In this document: positions 29,635 through 39,613 of the stretch, piece by piece
Layout: each line of letters starts with the position of its first letter
Numbering within the stretch: position 1 is the stretch's first letter
Source of the DNA: Thermomonas brevis
GTDB taxonomy: Bacteria; Pseudomonadota; Gammaproteobacteria; Xanthomonadales; Xanthomonadaceae
NCBI RefSeq assembly: GCF_014395425.1
Contig: NZ_CP060711.1
Location: forward strand, 1,364,001-1,428,000
Direction of reading: 5' to 3'
Length of the DNA: 64,000 nt
The notes under the pieces: generated by a model
Told to the model about the DNA's origin: nothing
Databases searched by the model: none
Seen by the model: the letters and a program-made list of their open reading frames with translations, nothing else
Made by a program: the position numbers and the translations under genes

Positions 29635-30573
29635 TTGAAGCGGCGGCGCCCGGTAGAATCCCCGCATGGCTTCGACTCCCCCGATCGCCCGTCGTTCGCC
29701 CCGCGCCACTGGCCGGCGTGGCTGGGCGTGGGCGCGTGCATGGCGCTGGCGCGGCTGCCATGGGGCTTGCAGCGCCGGCTCGGCGCGGGCGTCGGTTGGC
29801 TGGCGCTGCGGCTGCTGCCGGACCGCCGCGAGGCCGCGCGCACCAACCTGGCGCTGTGCCTGCCGCAGCTGGACGAGGCCGCGCGCGAGGCGCTGCTGCG
29901 CGCCAACTTCCGCGACCTCGGCATCGGCCTGTTCGAATTCGCCCGCGCCTGGTGGGGCGACGCCGCGCCGATGCGCGCCACCGCCTCCATCGAGGGGCTG
30001 GACACGCTCAAGCGGCTGCAGGCCGAGGGCCGCGGCGTGCTGCTGGTGTCCGGCCATTTCATGACCCTGGAGATGTGCGGGCGGCTGCTGTGCGACCACG
30101 TGCCGCTGGCCGGCATGTACCGCAAGCACCGCAGCCCGGTGATGGAATGGGCGGTGCTGCGCGGACGGCTGCGCTACGCCTGCGCGATGTTCGCCAACAG
30201 CGACACCCGCGCGGCGATCCGCCACCTCAAGCGCGGCGGCGTGCTGTGGTACGCGCCGGACCAGGACATGCGCGGCAAGGACACGGTGTTCGCGCCGTTC
30301 TTCGGCATCCCGGCCGCCACCATCACCGCCACCCATCAGTTTTCGCGGATGACCGGCTGCGCGGTGGTGCCGTTCTTCCATCGACGCGAGGGCGGGCGCT
30401 ACGTGCTGCGCGTCGGCGAGCCGCTGGCGCCCTTCCCCACCGACGATGCGGTGGCCGACACCGCCGCCGTCAACGCCGCCATCGAGGCGATGGTGCGCGA
30501 GGCGCCGTCGCAGTACCTGTGGCTGCATCGGCGCTTCAAGCGCCAGCCGGACGGGCGCTCGCGCTACGGCTGA
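29635..30573 (+). CDS. Lipid A (lauroyl/myristoyl) acyltransferase, start possibly frameshifted
   Basis: An LpxL/HtrB-like acyltransferase of about 300 residues that adds secondary acyl chains to lipid A. It has the HX4E catalytic motif in SGHFMTLEMCGRLL, plus YRKHRSPVMEW and the QDM-type segment PDQDMRGKDTVFAPFFG. The open frame only offers TTG (29635) or internal starts. A well-placed ATG at 29666, six bases after a TAGAAT element, is in another frame; one extra base in the C5 run at 29678-29682 would join it to the conserved PDRPSFAPRHWPAWLG. I therefore suspect a one-base deletion (real or sequencing error) near the start. The rest of the gene is intact. Confidence 0.85.
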   Translation: MKRRRPVESPHGFDSPDRPSFAPRHWPAWLGVGACMALARLPWGLQRRLGAGVGWLALRLLPDRREAARTNLALCLPQLDEAAREALLRANFRDLGIGLFEFARAWWGDAAPMRATASIEGLDTLKRLQAEGRGVLLVSGHFMTLEMCGRLLCDHVPLAGMYRKHRSPVMEWAVLRGRLRYACAMFANSDTRAAIRHLKRGGVLWYAPDQDMRGKDTVFAPFFGIPAATITATHQFSRMTGCAVVPFFHRREGGRYVLRVGEPLAPFPTDDAVADTAAVNAAIEAMVREAPSQYLWLHRRFKRQPDGRSRYG

Positions 30574-31889
30574 GCCGAAGGCTCGGAAGTCCCGGGCGTG
30601 CCCCACAGGCTGCCGGCATACAGCGCCGCCAGCAACAGCAGCACGCTGCCCCAGAACGTCGAATACGCCGCCAGGTGGGTGTTGAACGGGAACACGCTGG
30701 CCGCCAACGCCAGCATCGCCGGCCGCGCCCGCTCGCGCGCGGCCTCGTCCGCGTAGCGCCACGCGCGCCACGCCAGCGCCGCGCCGGCCAGCCACAGCAG
30801 CAGGCCGATGGCGCCGGTTTCGCTGAGCACCTCCAGCACGATCTGGTGCGCGTGGAAGGCGGCGCCGCTGCCCCAGGCGGCGACCACGCCCGGCTCCGGA
30901 TCGCAGGCCGGGAACGCCTCGCGGAACGCGCGCGGGCCGACGCCGTTCACCGGATGCTGGCGCACCATGCACAGCGCCGCCGACCAGATCCGGCTGCGGC
31001 CCGACAGCGCCTCGTCCACGCCGTCCGGCTGCGCGGTCAGCGCCAGCGTGGTGCGCTGCACGCGCTCGCGCACCTGCGGCGACAGCGCGGTGGCCGCGGC
31101 CAGCGCCAGCGCCCCGGCCGCGAATACCATCAACAGCTTGCGCCTGCCCAGCTTGCGCCAGCCCGTCCACAGCAGCACCAGCCCGTAGGTCAGCCACGAC
31201 GCGCGCGAGCCGGCCAGCAGCACCACCAGCCCGACGGCCGAAGCCGCCAGCAGCCAGCCGGTCGCCCCGGCCCGACGCCATGCCGCCGCCAGCGCGAACG
31301 GCGAAAGACTCGCCAGCACGATGCCCAGCTTGAGGTTGCACGGACCCAGCACGCCGGCCAGGCGGTCCGCCGCCGCGGCCTCGCGCGCGGTGCACATGCC
31401 ATGCCCGCTGATCGCGTGCTTGGCCTGATCCAGCAGCCAGAACAGCGGGCTGGTGCCGGTGGCCGCCTCGATCAGCGCATCGCCCGTCCACACCAGCGCG
31501 ATCACCGCCAGGCCGCCGAAGGTCTTGCGCCGCCCCTGCTCGCTGGCGACGGCGGCGGCGACCACCCACAGGAACGGCAGGTAGCGCAGATCGATCAATA
31601 CTTCGCGCAGCGCGCGCGCGTGGTCCTGCGCGTCCACGGCGGAAATCGCCTCGGGCAGCCAGTAGGCGGCGAACAGCACGCAGGTCAGCGCCCACGCCGG
31701 CCCGCCGAGCAGCGCGGCGCCGCCGCGGAAGCGGGTGGCGATCAGCTTCCACAGCCCCGCCAGCGCGCCCAGCACCAGCACCGCCTCGGCGATGCCGCGC
31801 GCCGGCCACAGCGCGACGAAGGCCAGCACCCACGCCGGCGCCCAGCGCCATCCCGCTACCGGCATCGCCTCGTTCGCCTGCGCGTTCAT
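30564..31889 (-). CDS. O-antigen ligase/polymerase-like membrane protein
   Basis: A 441-residue polytopic membrane protein with ten or more hydrophobic segments (for example WVLAFVALWPARGIAEAVLVL, WLLAASAVGLVVLLAGSRASW) and the Wzy_C-type loop containing GSRASWLTYG and the histidine-bearing NGVGPRAFREAFPAC...FHAHQIVLEVLSETGAIGL. Proteins of this kind join O-antigen to lipid A-core (WaaL) or polymerise it. Its start overlaps the glycosyltransferase stop by four bases, and its 3' end overlaps the convergent acyltransferase gene by 10 bases. Lipopolysaccharide context supports ligase over polymerase, without proof. Confidence 0.85.
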   Translation of the reverse strand: MNAQANEAMPVAGWRWAPAWVLAFVALWPARGIAEAVLVLGALAGLWKLIATRFRGGAALLGGPAWALTCVLFAAYWLPEAISAVDAQDHARALREVLIDLRYLPFLWVVAAAVASEQGRRKTFGGLAVIALVWTGDALIEAATGTSPLFWLLDQAKHAISGHGMCTAREAAAADRLAGVLGPCNLKLGIVLASLSPFALAAAWRRAGATGWLLAASAVGLVVLLAGSRASWLTYGLVLLWTGWRKLGRRKLLMVFAAGALALAAATALSPQVRERVQRTTLALTAQPDGVDEALSGRSRIWSAALCMVRQHPVNGVGPRAFREAFPACDPEPGVVAAWGSGAAFHAHQIVLEVLSETGAIGLLLWLAGAALAWRAWRYADEAARERARPAMLALAASVFPFNTHLAAYSTFWGSVLLLLAALYAGSLWGTPGTSEPSAQP

Positions 31890-32992
31890 TCCGTCCCCAT
31901 CGTCCGATACAGCGCCAACGTGGCGTCCTGCATGGCTTGCAGGGTATAGGGGATCGCCGCCGGTGGCGATGGCGGCGCGGCCAGCAGCCGGCGTGCGCCA
32001 TGCGCCAGCGCCTGCGCATCGAACGGCGGCACCGCGCCTTCCGGCTGCAGTTCGGCCAGCAGCTCGCCGACGCCGCCGTGCGCCCAGCCCAGCACCGGCC
32101 GGCCCACCGACAGCGCCTCCACCACCGTGCGCCCGAATGCCTCCGGCTTGCGCGACAGCTGCAGCACCAGATCGCTGGCGGCGTAGGCCTGGGCGATGGC
32201 GGCGGTCGGCGCGGTCATCGCCAGCGCGTCGGCGACGCCGGCGTTGCGCGCCTGAACCGTCAGTTCTTCGATGTAGTCCTCGCGCCCGCCCTGCGCCGCG
32301 CCCGGCATCCACAGCCGCGCAGCGACGCCGTCCGCGCGCAGCGTCGCGAGAAGGGCGATGGCATCGGCGTGGCCTTTCAGGCGCGTGCCGCGGCCCGGCA
32401 GCAGCAGCAGCGGGCCGTCGCCACCGAGCTGCGGATGCAGCGCCGCGATGCGGTCGCGTGCGGCGCGGTCGGGCCATGGCATGCGCGGGAATGCGGCCGG
32501 ATCGATGCCGCGCGGGATCACCACCAGCCGCGCCGGATCGGCGTCCGGGTAATGGCGCAATAGGTACCCGCGTACCGTGTTCGACACGCAGATCACCCGC
32601 TCGCCGCGCGCCATGATCGCGCTGTAGCGCGACGGCGAGTTCAGCCCGTGCGCGGTGGTGACGAAATGCGGCCTGCCCTCGCCCATGCCGCGCAGCGCGA
32701 ACCAGGCCAGCCACGCCGGCAGGCGCGAGCGCGCGTGCACGATGTCGGCCTGCGCGAACAGGCGGCGCAAGGTCGGCACATGGCGGAGGCTCAAAAGGGA
32801 TTTGCGGCCGATGTCGAGCGCGACGTGCTCCGCGCCCAGCGCTTCGAGCTGCGGCAGCAGCCGCCCGCCGGCGGACACGACGATGGCGCGATGGCCGGCG
32901 CGCACCAGCGCCTCGGCGATCTCCAGCGTCGAACGCTCCACGCCGCCGGCATCCAGCGCCGGCAGCAGCTGCACCACGGTCAGGCGGCGCAT
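31886..32992 (-). CDS. Glycosyltransferase, family 4-like
   Basis: A 368-residue cytosolic or membrane-associated GT-B glycosyltransferase. The N-terminal acceptor domain has QLLPALDAGGVERSTLEIAEAL; the C-terminal donor domain has LLLLPGRGTRLKGHADAIALLA, then SRKPEAFGRTVVEALSVGRPVLG, the E-x7-E region of GT4 enzymes. The sugar and acceptor are unknown; with waaA, the acyltransferase and the ligase-like gene nearby, a lipopolysaccharide core role is the likely guess. Confidence 0.88.
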   Translation of the reverse strand: MRRLTVVQLLPALDAGGVERSTLEIAEALVRAGHRAIVVSAGGRLLPQLEALGAEHVALDIGRKSLLSLRHVPTLRRLFAQADIVHARSRLPAWLAWFALRGMGEGRPHFVTTAHGLNSPSRYSAIMARGERVICVSNTVRGYLLRHYPDADPARLVVIPRGIDPAAFPRMPWPDRAARDRIAALHPQLGGDGPLLLLPGRGTRLKGHADAIALLATLRADGVAARLWMPGAAQGGREDYIEELTVQARNAGVADALAMTAPTAAIAQAYAASDLVLQLSRKPEAFGRTVVEALSVGRPVLGWAHGGVGELLAELQPEGAVPPFDAQALAHGARRLLAAPPSPPAAIPYTLQAMQDATLALYRTMGTE

Positions 32993-33008
32993 CGTCCGCG
33001 CCGGGGGA

Positions 33009-33212
33009 TCAGTCGACGAGGACGTAGTTGGTGCCGCAGTACGGGCACTTGCTGCGCCCGCCGTCTTCCACGATCGACAGATACACGCGCGGATGCTCGT
33101 TCCACACCGCCATCGACGGCAGCGGGCAGCTCAGCGGCAGATCGGCGCGGCGCACCTCGTAGGTCTGCTGGGCGAGGGCGGACGACGGAGCGGACGAAGC
33201 GGGCTGTGCCAT
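33009..33212 (-). CDS. Small CHCC-type zinc-finger protein
   Basis: A 67-residue protein of the zf-CHCC family, related to the mitochondrial complex I subunit NDUFS6. The probable zinc ligands are Cys in LSCPLPSM, His in WNEHPRVYL and the CPYCGTNYVL pair near the C-terminus. The bacterial role is not established. It is 16 bases upstream of the glycosyltransferase on the same strand, so it may share the transcript. Confidence 0.88.
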   Translation of the reverse strand: MAQPASSAPSSALAQQTYEVRRADLPLSCPLPSMAVWNEHPRVYLSIVEDGGRSKCPYCGTNYVLVD

Positions 33213-33260
33213 GACGATAGCGGCGCGGTTGCGGAAACGCGGCCAGTTTACCGCGCCCCT

Positions 33261-33395
33261 GTCGTTCCCGCGTCGCTTTTGCTCGTCATTCCCGCACAGC
33301 CTTAATGCTCGTCATTCCCGCGAAGGCGGGAATCCAGCTTTTTAGATCAATGCAGGAAGCCAAGAGCTGGATTCCCGCCTTCGCGGGAATGACGA
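33261..33395. repeat. REP-like inverted repeat, copy 2, with decayed half-units
   Basis: A full arm GTCATTCCCGCGAAGGCGGG starts at 33311 and its inverse ends with CGCGGGAATGAC at 33393-33395, around a loop of about 30 bases. Two partial copies of the arm start (GTCGTTCCCGCG at 33261 and GTCATTCCCGCA at 33284) precede it, so the unit seems to have been added here more than once. The element fills most of the gap between the zinc-finger gene and pirin. Confidence 0.9.
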
Positions 33396-33405
33396 GCCGT
33401 ACCAG

Positions 33406-34113
33406 CTACGTCGGCAGCTCGAACAGCAGCACGTCGCTGGCTTCGGCGATGCCGCGCAGCTCCAGCGTGCCGTCCTCCACGATGAACCCCAGCGCATCGC
33501 CGGCCGCGAGCGCGCGCTCGCCCAGCGCGACTTCGCCGGTGGCGACGTGCAGCCAATACCGCCGCGCCGGATCGAGCGTCGCGGCGACCGCATCGCCCGG
33601 CAGCAGCCGGGTCGCGCGCAGCGTCGCCTGCTGGCGGATGGCGATGGCACCGTCCGCGCCGTCGGGCGACACCAGCGTCGCCCAGCGCGCGCGCCGCGCG
33701 TCCGGCGCGAAATGCTTCTGGTCGTAGGCCGGCGCGTGGTTGAGCCGCTCCGGCTGGATCCAGATCTGCAGGAAGTGCACCGGCGCGGCGTCGGAGCCGT
33801 TGTATTCGCTGTGCTCGATGCCGTGGCCGGCGCTCATCCACTGCACGTCGCCGGCGTGGATCACGCCGGCGTTGCCGGCGCTGTCCTTGTGTGCCAGCGC
33901 GCCGTCCAGCACCACGCTGACGATCTCCATGTTGGCGTGGCGGTGCGGGGCGAAACCGCCGCCGGGGGCGACGGTGTCGTCGTTGATCACGCGCAGGACG
34001 CCGAAGCCCATCCACGCCGGGTCGTAGTAGTGGCCGAAGGAGAACGTGTGCCGGCTGCGCAGCCAGCCCAGGTCCACTTCGCCGCGGGCAGCGGAGGGGC
34101 GTTCGACGATCAC
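33406..34113 (-). CDS. Pirin-family protein
   Basis: A 235-residue bicupin. The pirin N-terminal cupin shows RSRHTFSFGHYYDP, FAPHRHANMEIVSVVLDG (metal-binding His) and MSAGHGIEHSEYN; a second cupin follows. YhhW/YhaK-like bacterial pirins can act as quercetin dioxygenases or redox-sensitive factors, but which applies here is open. The start is GTG, just after the yceI stop codon (four bases apart), so translation may be coupled. Confidence 0.92.
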   Translation of the reverse strand: MIVERPSAARGEVDLGWLRSRHTFSFGHYYDPAWMGFGVLRVINDDTVAPGGGFAPHRHANMEIVSVVLDGALAHKDSAGNAGVIHAGDVQWMSAGHGIEHSEYNGSDAAPVHFLQIWIQPERLNHAPAYDQKHFAPDARRARWATLVSPDGADGAIAIRQQATLRATRLLPGDAVAATLDPARRYWLHVATGEVALGERALAAGDALGFIVEDGTLELRGIAEASDVLLFELPT

Positions 34114-34117
34114 GGTA

Positions 34118-34825
34118 TCAGCCCTGCGGCGCGGCTTCGGCGGCCGGCGCGTCGGCCAGCGTGCCTTCGGTGGTGATGCGCAGCTGCACGTCGTCGCTGA
34201 CGTTCGGCGCGTAGGCGCCCACGCCGAAGTCGCTGCGCTTGATGGTGCCGGTGGCGGAGAAGCCGATCGCCTGCTTCTTCAGCATCGGGTGCTCGCCCGC
34301 GCCGTTCAGGGTGACGTCCAGGGTGACCGGCTTGGTGATGTCCTTGATGGTGAGGTCGCCGGTGACGGTCAGCTTGTTGGTGCCGGCCGCGGCCACGCTG
34401 GTGCTCTTGAAGGTGGCGTTCGGAAACTTGCCGGCGTCGAAGAAGTCGCCGCTCTTCAGGTGCTCGTCGAGCTTGTCGACGAAGGTGTCGATGGCGGCGA
34501 CCGGGATGCTCACCTGCACGCTGGACTTCGACACGTCGTCCGCGTCCCAGATGAGCGTGCCTTCGCTGATGCCGAACTGCGCGCTGGGCTGCGAGAAGCC
34601 GAAGTGCGTCCACTGCACCAGCACGTCGGTGTGCGACGGATCGAGCTGGTAGGTGCCGGCCACCGGCTTGATCGCCTCGGCGGCGGGCGCTTCGGCCGGC
34701 GCGGCGGCGGCTTCGGCGGCGGCGGGCGCGGCAGCGGTATTGGCGGCGGGTTCGGCCTGCTTGCCGCAGGCGGCGACGGCGGCGGCGATGGCGAGCGGCA
34801 ACAGCAGGGTGCGGATCTTGTTCAT
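34118..34825 (-). CDS. YceI-like lipocalin-fold lipoprotein
   Basis: A 235-residue exported protein: signal and lipobox LAIAAAVAAC, then an Ala/Pro/Glu-rich linker to about residue 55, then a YceI domain (TYQLDPSHTDVLVQWTHFGFS, SGDFFDAGKFPNATFKST, ITKPVTLDVTLNG). The YceI fold binds isoprenoid or amphiphilic lipids. The lipobox makes it a lipoprotein, unlike soluble E. coli YceI. A GGAG lies about nine bases before the ATG. A short Ala-rich tail ends the protein. Confidence 0.9.
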   Translation of the reverse strand: MNKIRTLLLPLAIAAAVAACGKQAEPAANTAAAPAAAEAAAAPAEAPAAEAIKPVAGTYQLDPSHTDVLVQWTHFGFSQPSAQFGISEGTLIWDADDVSKSSVQVSIPVAAIDTFVDKLDEHLKSGDFFDAGKFPNATFKSTSVAAAGTNKLTVTGDLTIKDITKPVTLDVTLNGAGEHPMLKKQAIGFSATGTIKRSDFGVGAYAPNVSDDVQLRITTEGTLADAPAAEAAPQG

Positions 34826-34860
34826 GGCATGGCTCCGGAAGGGGAAAAAGGAAAGGCGGC

Positions 34861-35451
34861 TCAGGCGATGCGGCAGGCTTCGTCGAACGGCAGACGCGGC
34901 GAGCGCGGGAAGATGCTGGCCGGGTCGCCGTGGCCCAGGTTGACCAGGATGTTGGAACGGATCGGCGTGCCGGCGAAGAATGCCTCGTCCACCTTGGCGT
35001 TGTCGAAGCCGGTCATCGGCCCGCAGTCCAGGCCCAGCGAACGCGCGGCCAGGATCAGGTAGGCGGTCTGCAGCGCGCTGCTGCGCATCGCCACCCACGC
35101 CAAATTGGCCTCGTCGCGGTGCTCGAACCACGGCTTGGCGTCGGTGTGCGGGAACAGCACCGGCAGCTTGTCGAAGAAGCGCATGTCGTAGCCGACGATG
35201 GCCACGGCCGGCGCCGCCATCGTCTTCTTGTAATTGCCCTCGCTCAGCGCCGGGCCGAGCTTGGCCTTGGCCTCCTCCGACTTCACGAACACGATCCGCG
35301 CCGGCGTGGTGTTGGCCTCGGTGGGGCCGAACTTCAGCAGGTCGTAGAGCTTGTGCAGGGTCTCGTCCGACACTTCGCCGGTGAAGGCGTTGTAGGTGCG
35401 GGCGGTGCGGAACAACTGGTCGAGGGCGGCGTCGGACAGCGGCTGGGACAT
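34861..35451 (-). CDS. Nitroreductase-family protein, RutE-like
   Basis: A 196-residue FMN-dependent oxidoreductase of the nitroreductase fold. The features [37 protein letters not shown] and [18 protein letters not shown] match the RutE / malonic semialdehyde reductase subgroup in order and length. No rut pyrimidine-degradation genes are nearby, so that function is not implied. It is 35 bases upstream of yceI on the same strand and divergent from the ELM1-like gene. Confidence 0.88.
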   Translation of the reverse strand: MSQPLSDAALDQLFRTARTYNAFTGEVSDETLHKLYDLLKFGPTEANTTPARIVFVKSEEAKAKLGPALSEGNYKKTMAAPAVAIVGYDMRFFDKLPVLFPHTDAKPWFEHRDEANLAWVAMRSSALQTAYLILAARSLGLDCGPMTGFDNAKVDEAFFAGTPIRSNILVNLGHGDPASIFPRSPRLPFDEACRIA

Positions 35452-35536
35452 GGCAATCTCTGTATCGTGTCTGGGCGATGGCGCACAGTGTATAGTTCCA
35501 CGGGCGCATGTAATGCAGCATATTCGGAACGAATAG

Positions 35537-36520
35537 ATGCCAGTCATGCAACGAAGCTCCGTCTCTTCCACCTTGTCGGGGCTGCGCGCATTGCACGACG
35601 GCCGCGCCGGCAACGCGCGCCAGGCGCTGGCGTTGGCGCATGCGCTGGACACCCGCGCCGCGGAAACCGTGCTGGCGCCGCGCGCGCCGTGGCGCTGGTT
35701 GGCGCCGCGCCGGCTGCCCGGCGCCGGCGACGCGTTCGGGCCGGCGTTCCGCACCGAACGCGCAACTCCGCCGCTCCTCGCCATCGGCTGCGGCCGGCAG
35801 GCCGCGCTGGCGACCCGGCTGCTGCGCGCGCGCGGCAGCAAGGCGGTGCAGATCCTCGATCCGCGCATCGACCCCGCGCATTGGGACGTGGTGGTCGCGC
35901 CCGCGCACGACGGCCTGCAAGGCGGCAACGTGGTCGCCACGCTGGGCAGCCTGCATCCGGTCGACGACGACTACCTGCTGTGCGCGATCGCCGCCTTCCC
36001 GGCGCTGACCGCGCTGCCGTCCCCGCACAGCGTGCTGCTGGTCGGCGGCCCGACCCGGCACGCGCCGCTGGACGACGCCGGCTTCGAGGCGCTGCTGCAA
36101 CGGCTGGCCGCACGGGCGCGCGAGGAAGGCGGCAGCTTCAGCGCGATCGCCTCGCGGCGCACGCCGCCCGCATGGCGCGACGCGCTGGGCCGCATCGACG
36201 AACGGCTGCCCGGCCTGCGCTGGCGCGACACCGGCGACGGCGCCAATCCCTACGCCGGCCTGCTGGCCTGCGCCGACCGCATCGTCTGCACGCCGGATTC
36301 GGTGAACATGCTCAGCGAGGCGGCGGCCACCCGCGCGCCGTTGCACGTCTGGTCGCCGCAATGCGTGCAGGGGCGGCCGCGCGATTTCGTCGACGCCCTG
36401 CTCGAACGCGGCCGCGCCCGCGCGCTGGACGAGGCGATGGGCCCGTTCGCGGCCGAACCGCTGCGCGAAACCGCGCGGGTCGCGCAGGAAATCCGGCGGC
36501 GCCTGGCGCTGCCACTGTAG
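35537..36520 (+). CDS. ELM1-family protein (GT-B-like, DUF1022)
   Basis: A 327-residue protein of the mitochondrial fission ELM1 family, which has a glycosyltransferase-like fold. Seen: [19 protein letters not shown] near the N-terminus, [15 protein letters not shown], the PAHDGL and [11 protein letters not shown] segments, and a C-terminal [22 protein letters not shown], which resembles a nucleotide-sugar site. No signal peptide. Bacterial function is not known to me. Convergent with glnE; a compound inverted-repeat element separates them. Confidence 0.85.
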   Translation: MPVMQRSSVSSTLSGLRALHDGRAGNARQALALAHALDTRAAETVLAPRAPWRWLAPRRLPGAGDAFGPAFRTERATPPLLAIGCGRQAALATRLLRARGSKAVQILDPRIDPAHWDVVVAPAHDGLQGGNVVATLGSLHPVDDDYLLCAIAAFPALTALPSPHSVLLVGGPTRHAPLDDAGFEALLQRLAARAREEGGSFSAIASRRTPPAWRDALGRIDERLPGLRWRDTGDGANPYAGLLACADRIVCTPDSVNMLSEAAATRAPLHVWSPQCVQGRPRDFVDALLERGRARALDEAMGPFAAEPLRETARVAQEIRRRLALPL

Positions 36521-36550
36521 GCGCGCGCCGCAAGGGCGCGAGGCTGTTCT

Positions 36551-36729
36551 CCTTCCCCTTCAAGGGGGTGAAGACGGATTGCTTGCGAGCCACTGGCTCG
36601 GCATCCGTCTGAACGCCGGAGCGCTATGCGCGCAGGCCGGAATGGCCGGGACGGGGATGGTGTGGATTGCAATTGCAGCAACATCGCCGAACACCATCCC
36701 CAACCAAACCCTTCCCTTGAAGGGGAGGG
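36551..36729. repeat. Compound inverted-repeat element between ELM1-like gene and glnE
   Basis: About 180 bases bounded by CCTTCCCCTTCAAGGG (36551-36566) and its inverse CCCTTGAAGGGGAGGG (36714-36729), one mismatch in 16. Inside are further nested inverted pairs: GACGGAT/ATCCGTC (36573 and 36603), and GGGGATGGTGT/ACACCATCCCC (36654 and 36691) around CAATTGCA. No protein frame or transposase is visible. It resembles a non-autonomous mobile or structural RNA element, but there is no second copy in the window and no target-site duplication that I can see. Confidence 0.65.
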
Positions 36730-36752
36730 CTCAACACGCCTCTGCGATGCGC

Positions 36753-39569
36753 CTACATCGCGGCAGAAGGCGGCGTAACGGAAGCGTCCACGAACCGCAG
36801 CCCCTGCGCGCGCACCGCCGCGCCGATCGCCGCGCAGGCGCGCTCGATCCGTTCGTCGCGCGCGGCGCGGCGTGGACGGCGATCGAGGGTGCAGCGCAGC
36901 CCCGTGTCCAGCAGGTCGGCATGCGCCTGCACGAGCGCGGCGTGGACGGCCGCGTCGAAGCGGCCCGCCGCCTGCGCGGCGTCGAGCAGGGCGCGGGTGG
37001 CGCGCGACGCCAGCAGCTCGCGATGCGCGCCGACATCGCGCAGCACCAGGAACTGCAGCAGGAACTCCAGATCGACCAGCCCGCCCTCGCCCTGCTTGAG
37101 GTCGAGCATCGCCGCGTCGCTGCGGTCCAGCTCGGCGCGCATCTTGCGGCGCATCGAGGCCACGTCGTCGATCAGCTTCTGCCCGTCGCGCGGCGCCGAC
37201 AGCACTTCCGCGCGCAGCGCCTCGAACGCCTCCGCCAGCGACGCGTCGCCGGCGATCGCGCGGGCGCGCACCAGCGCCTGGTGCTCCCACGCCCACGCGC
37301 GGTGGCGCTGGTAGTCGGTGAAGCTGGGCAGGCTGGACACCAGCAGGCCCTTGGCGCCGTCCGGGCGCAGCCGCACGTCCACGTCGAACAACCGGCCGGC
37401 GCCGGTGCGCACGCCGAGCAGGGCGACGATCTTCTGCCCCAACCGCGCGTACCAGCGCGGCGCGTCCAGCGGGCGCGCGCCGTCGGAATGCGCCTCGGCC
37501 GGCGCGTCGAACAGGAACACCAGGTCGAGGTCGGAGCCGAAACCCAGCTCCTCGCCGCCCAGCGTGCCGTAGCCGAGCACGGCGAAGCGGCCGCCGTCGA
37601 TGCCGCCGTGCGCGGCGCGCAGTTCGTCCTCGGCCAGCCGCAGCACGCAGGCCACCACCGCGTCGGCCAGCCAGGCCAGCCGGCACGCGCAGTCCTGCGC
37701 GTCGATGCGGCCGTCCAGCAGGGCCAGCGCGAAGCGGAAGCTCAGCGCCTGCCGCACCTCGTTGAGCGCGTCCAGCGAGGCTTCGGCATCGCCGTCGCGC
37801 AGCACCGCCTCGCACTGCGCGCGCATCGAGGCCGCATCCGGCAGCTCGCCGCCGACGCGCACGTCCAGCAGTTCGTCCAGCAGCAGCGGATGCGCGGCCA
37901 GCCGTTCACCCAGCAGCGCGCTGCGCGCCAGCGTGTCGGCCAGCCGCGCCAGCGCCGCCGGCTGTTCGTCCAGCAGCGCCAGATAGCTGGCGCGGCGCAG
38001 GATGGTGTGCAGCAGCGGCAGCACGCGGCGCAGCACCGCGTCCGGCTGCGCCGATGCGGATGCGTGTTGCAGCAGTGCCGGCAGCACGCGGTCGAGGCGC
38101 GCGCGCGCGGCGTCGGACAGGTCGCGCACGCCGGGCGCGCGGGCGAAGTCGCAGAGGCTGGCGTGCAGGTCCGCCGCGTTGTCGAAGCCGGCCGCGTCCA
38201 GCTGCGCCACCTCGCCGTGGTCGGGCAGCGCGCGCCAGTACGCCACCAGTTCGTCGCCACCGGTCGCGCGCCGGCGGCGCGGCGCCAGCAGCGCGCCGAA
38301 CTCCTCCGACACCCGCGCGCGCTGCGCGTCCAGCTCCGCCGCCAGCGCCTCCCAGTCCGCATGGCCCAGCCCGATGGCGATGCGCGTGCGCGCCAGCCCA
38401 TCCTCCGGCAGCGCGTAGGTCTGCGCATCGGCCAGCATTTGCAGGCGGTTTTCCAGGCGACGCAGGAAACGGTAGGCCGACGCCAGCGCCGACGACGCCT
38501 CCGTTTCCATGTGCCCCGCCTGCGCCAGCGCGCGCAGGGTCGCCAGCAGATGGCGGCTGCGCAGCGCCGGCTCGCGCCCGCCGCGGATCAGCTGCAGCGC
38601 CTGGGCGAGGAACTCGATCTCGCGGATGCCGCCGGGGCCGCGCTTGATGTCGCCGGCCATGTCCTTGCGCGCCACTTCGGCGGCGATCATCGCCTTCATC
38701 GCGCGCAGCCCGTCCAGCGCGCCGTAGTCGAGGTAGCGCCGGTAGACGAACGGCCGCAGCGCGTCGAGCAGGCGCTCGCCGGCATCGATATCGCCCGCCA
38801 CCGGCCGCGCCTTCTGCCAGGCGTAGCGCTCCCAGTCGCGGCCTTCGCGCTGGAAATACAGCTCCATCGCCGCGAACGAAAGCGCGACGCGCCCGGCGTT
38901 GCCGAACGGGCGCAGGCGCAGGTCGACGCGATGGCAGAAGCCATCCGCCGTCACTTCGTCCAGCAGCTTCGCCAGCTGTTGCCCGAGCCGCGCGAAGTAG
39001 TCCTGCGCGTGCAGCGCGCGCGCGCCGTCGGATTCGCCCTCGTGTTCGTAGGCGTAGACGAGGTCGATGTCGGAGCTGAAGTTCAGCTCGCGCCCGCCGA
39101 GCTTGCCGAGGCCGAACACCACCAGCCGCTGCGGTATGCCATCGGCGTCGCGTACCGTGCCGAAGCGGCGGGCGAAATCGGCTTCCAGCGCCTCCAACGC
39201 CAGCCGCAGGCAGGTTTCCGCCAGCGCGCTGCTGCCGGCGAGGATTTCCTCGACCTGCGCGCTCTCCACCACGTCGCGCCAGACCAGCCGCGCGGATTCC
39301 GCCTGCCGGTAGCGGCGCAGCAGGCGCGGCCAGTCGCCCTGCGCGTCGGGCTCCAGCAGGGGCGAGGCCAGCGGCGCGCGCGCATCGGTGCGCAACTGCG
39401 CCAGCAGTCCCGGCTGCGCGGCCAGCACGTCGATGGCGAAATCGCTGGCGACGGCCAGCCGCGCCACCGCTTCTTCCGCCTCGGCGGGAATGTGGCAGCC
39501 TGCCGCGCGCAGGCGCTGCAGGGCGCGTTCGCGGAGGCCGGCCAAGGCCGGCGTGATGTCGTCGCTCAT
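36753..39569 (-). CDS. glnE: Glutamine synthetase adenylyltransferase/deadenylyltransferase
   Basis: A 938-residue bifunctional enzyme that switches glutamine synthetase on and off in response to the PII protein. It has two nucleotidyltransferase domains: the N-terminal deadenylylase with [22 protein letters not shown] (about 155-180) and the C-terminal adenylylase with [22 protein letters not shown] (about 670-695), each with the Asp-x-Asp pair, joined by a helical regulatory region. Length is normal. CACAAT sits exactly six bases before the ATG. Divergent from the AAA gene with only 44 bases between. Confidence 0.96.
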   Translation of the reverse strand: MSDDITPALAGLRERALQRLRAAGCHIPAEAEEAVARLAVASDFAIDVLAAQPGLLAQLRTDARAPLASPLLEPDAQGDWPRLLRRYRQAESARLVWRDVVESAQVEEILAGSSALAETCLRLALEALEADFARRFGTVRDADGIPQRLVVFGLGKLGGRELNFSSDIDLVYAYEHEGESDGARALHAQDYFARLGQQLAKLLDEVTADGFCHRVDLRLRPFGNAGRVALSFAAMELYFQREGRDWERYAWQKARPVAGDIDAGERLLDALRPFVYRRYLDYGALDGLRAMKAMIAAEVARKDMAGDIKRGPGGIREIEFLAQALQLIRGGREPALRSRHLLATLRALAQAGHMETEASSALASAYRFLRRLENRLQMLADAQTYALPEDGLARTRIAIGLGHADWEALAAELDAQRARVSEEFGALLAPRRRRATGGDELVAYWRALPDHGEVAQLDAAGFDNAADLHASLCDFARAPGVRDLSDAARARLDRVLPALLQHASASAQPDAVLRRVLPLLHTILRRASYLALLDEQPAALARLADTLARSALLGERLAAHPLLLDELLDVRVGGELPDAASMRAQCEAVLRDGDAEASLDALNEVRQALSFRFALALLDGRIDAQDCACRLAWLADAVVACVLRLAEDELRAAHGGIDGGRFAVLGYGTLGGEELGFGSDLDLVFLFDAPAEAHSDGARPLDAPRWYARLGQKIVALLGVRTGAGRLFDVDVRLRPDGAKGLLVSSLPSFTDYQRHRAWAWEHQALVRARAIAGDASLAEAFEALRAEVLSAPRDGQKLIDDVASMRRKMRAELDRSDAAMLDLKQGEGGLVDLEFLLQFLVLRDVGAHRELLASRATRALLDAAQAAGRFDAAVHAALVQAHADLLDTGLRCTLDRRPRRAARDERIERACAAIGAAVRAQGLRFVDASVTPPSAAM

Positions 39570-39613
39570 GCGCCGATTGTGGCATCGCCGGCGCGCCGCT
39601 ATCGTGCACCGCC

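Noticed and set aside
28073..29638. Plus-strand frame of 521 codons across waaA
   Set aside because: Antisense shadow; low-complexity Arg/Gln/His composition and no recognisable motif, while waaA on the minus strand has clear GT30 motifs.
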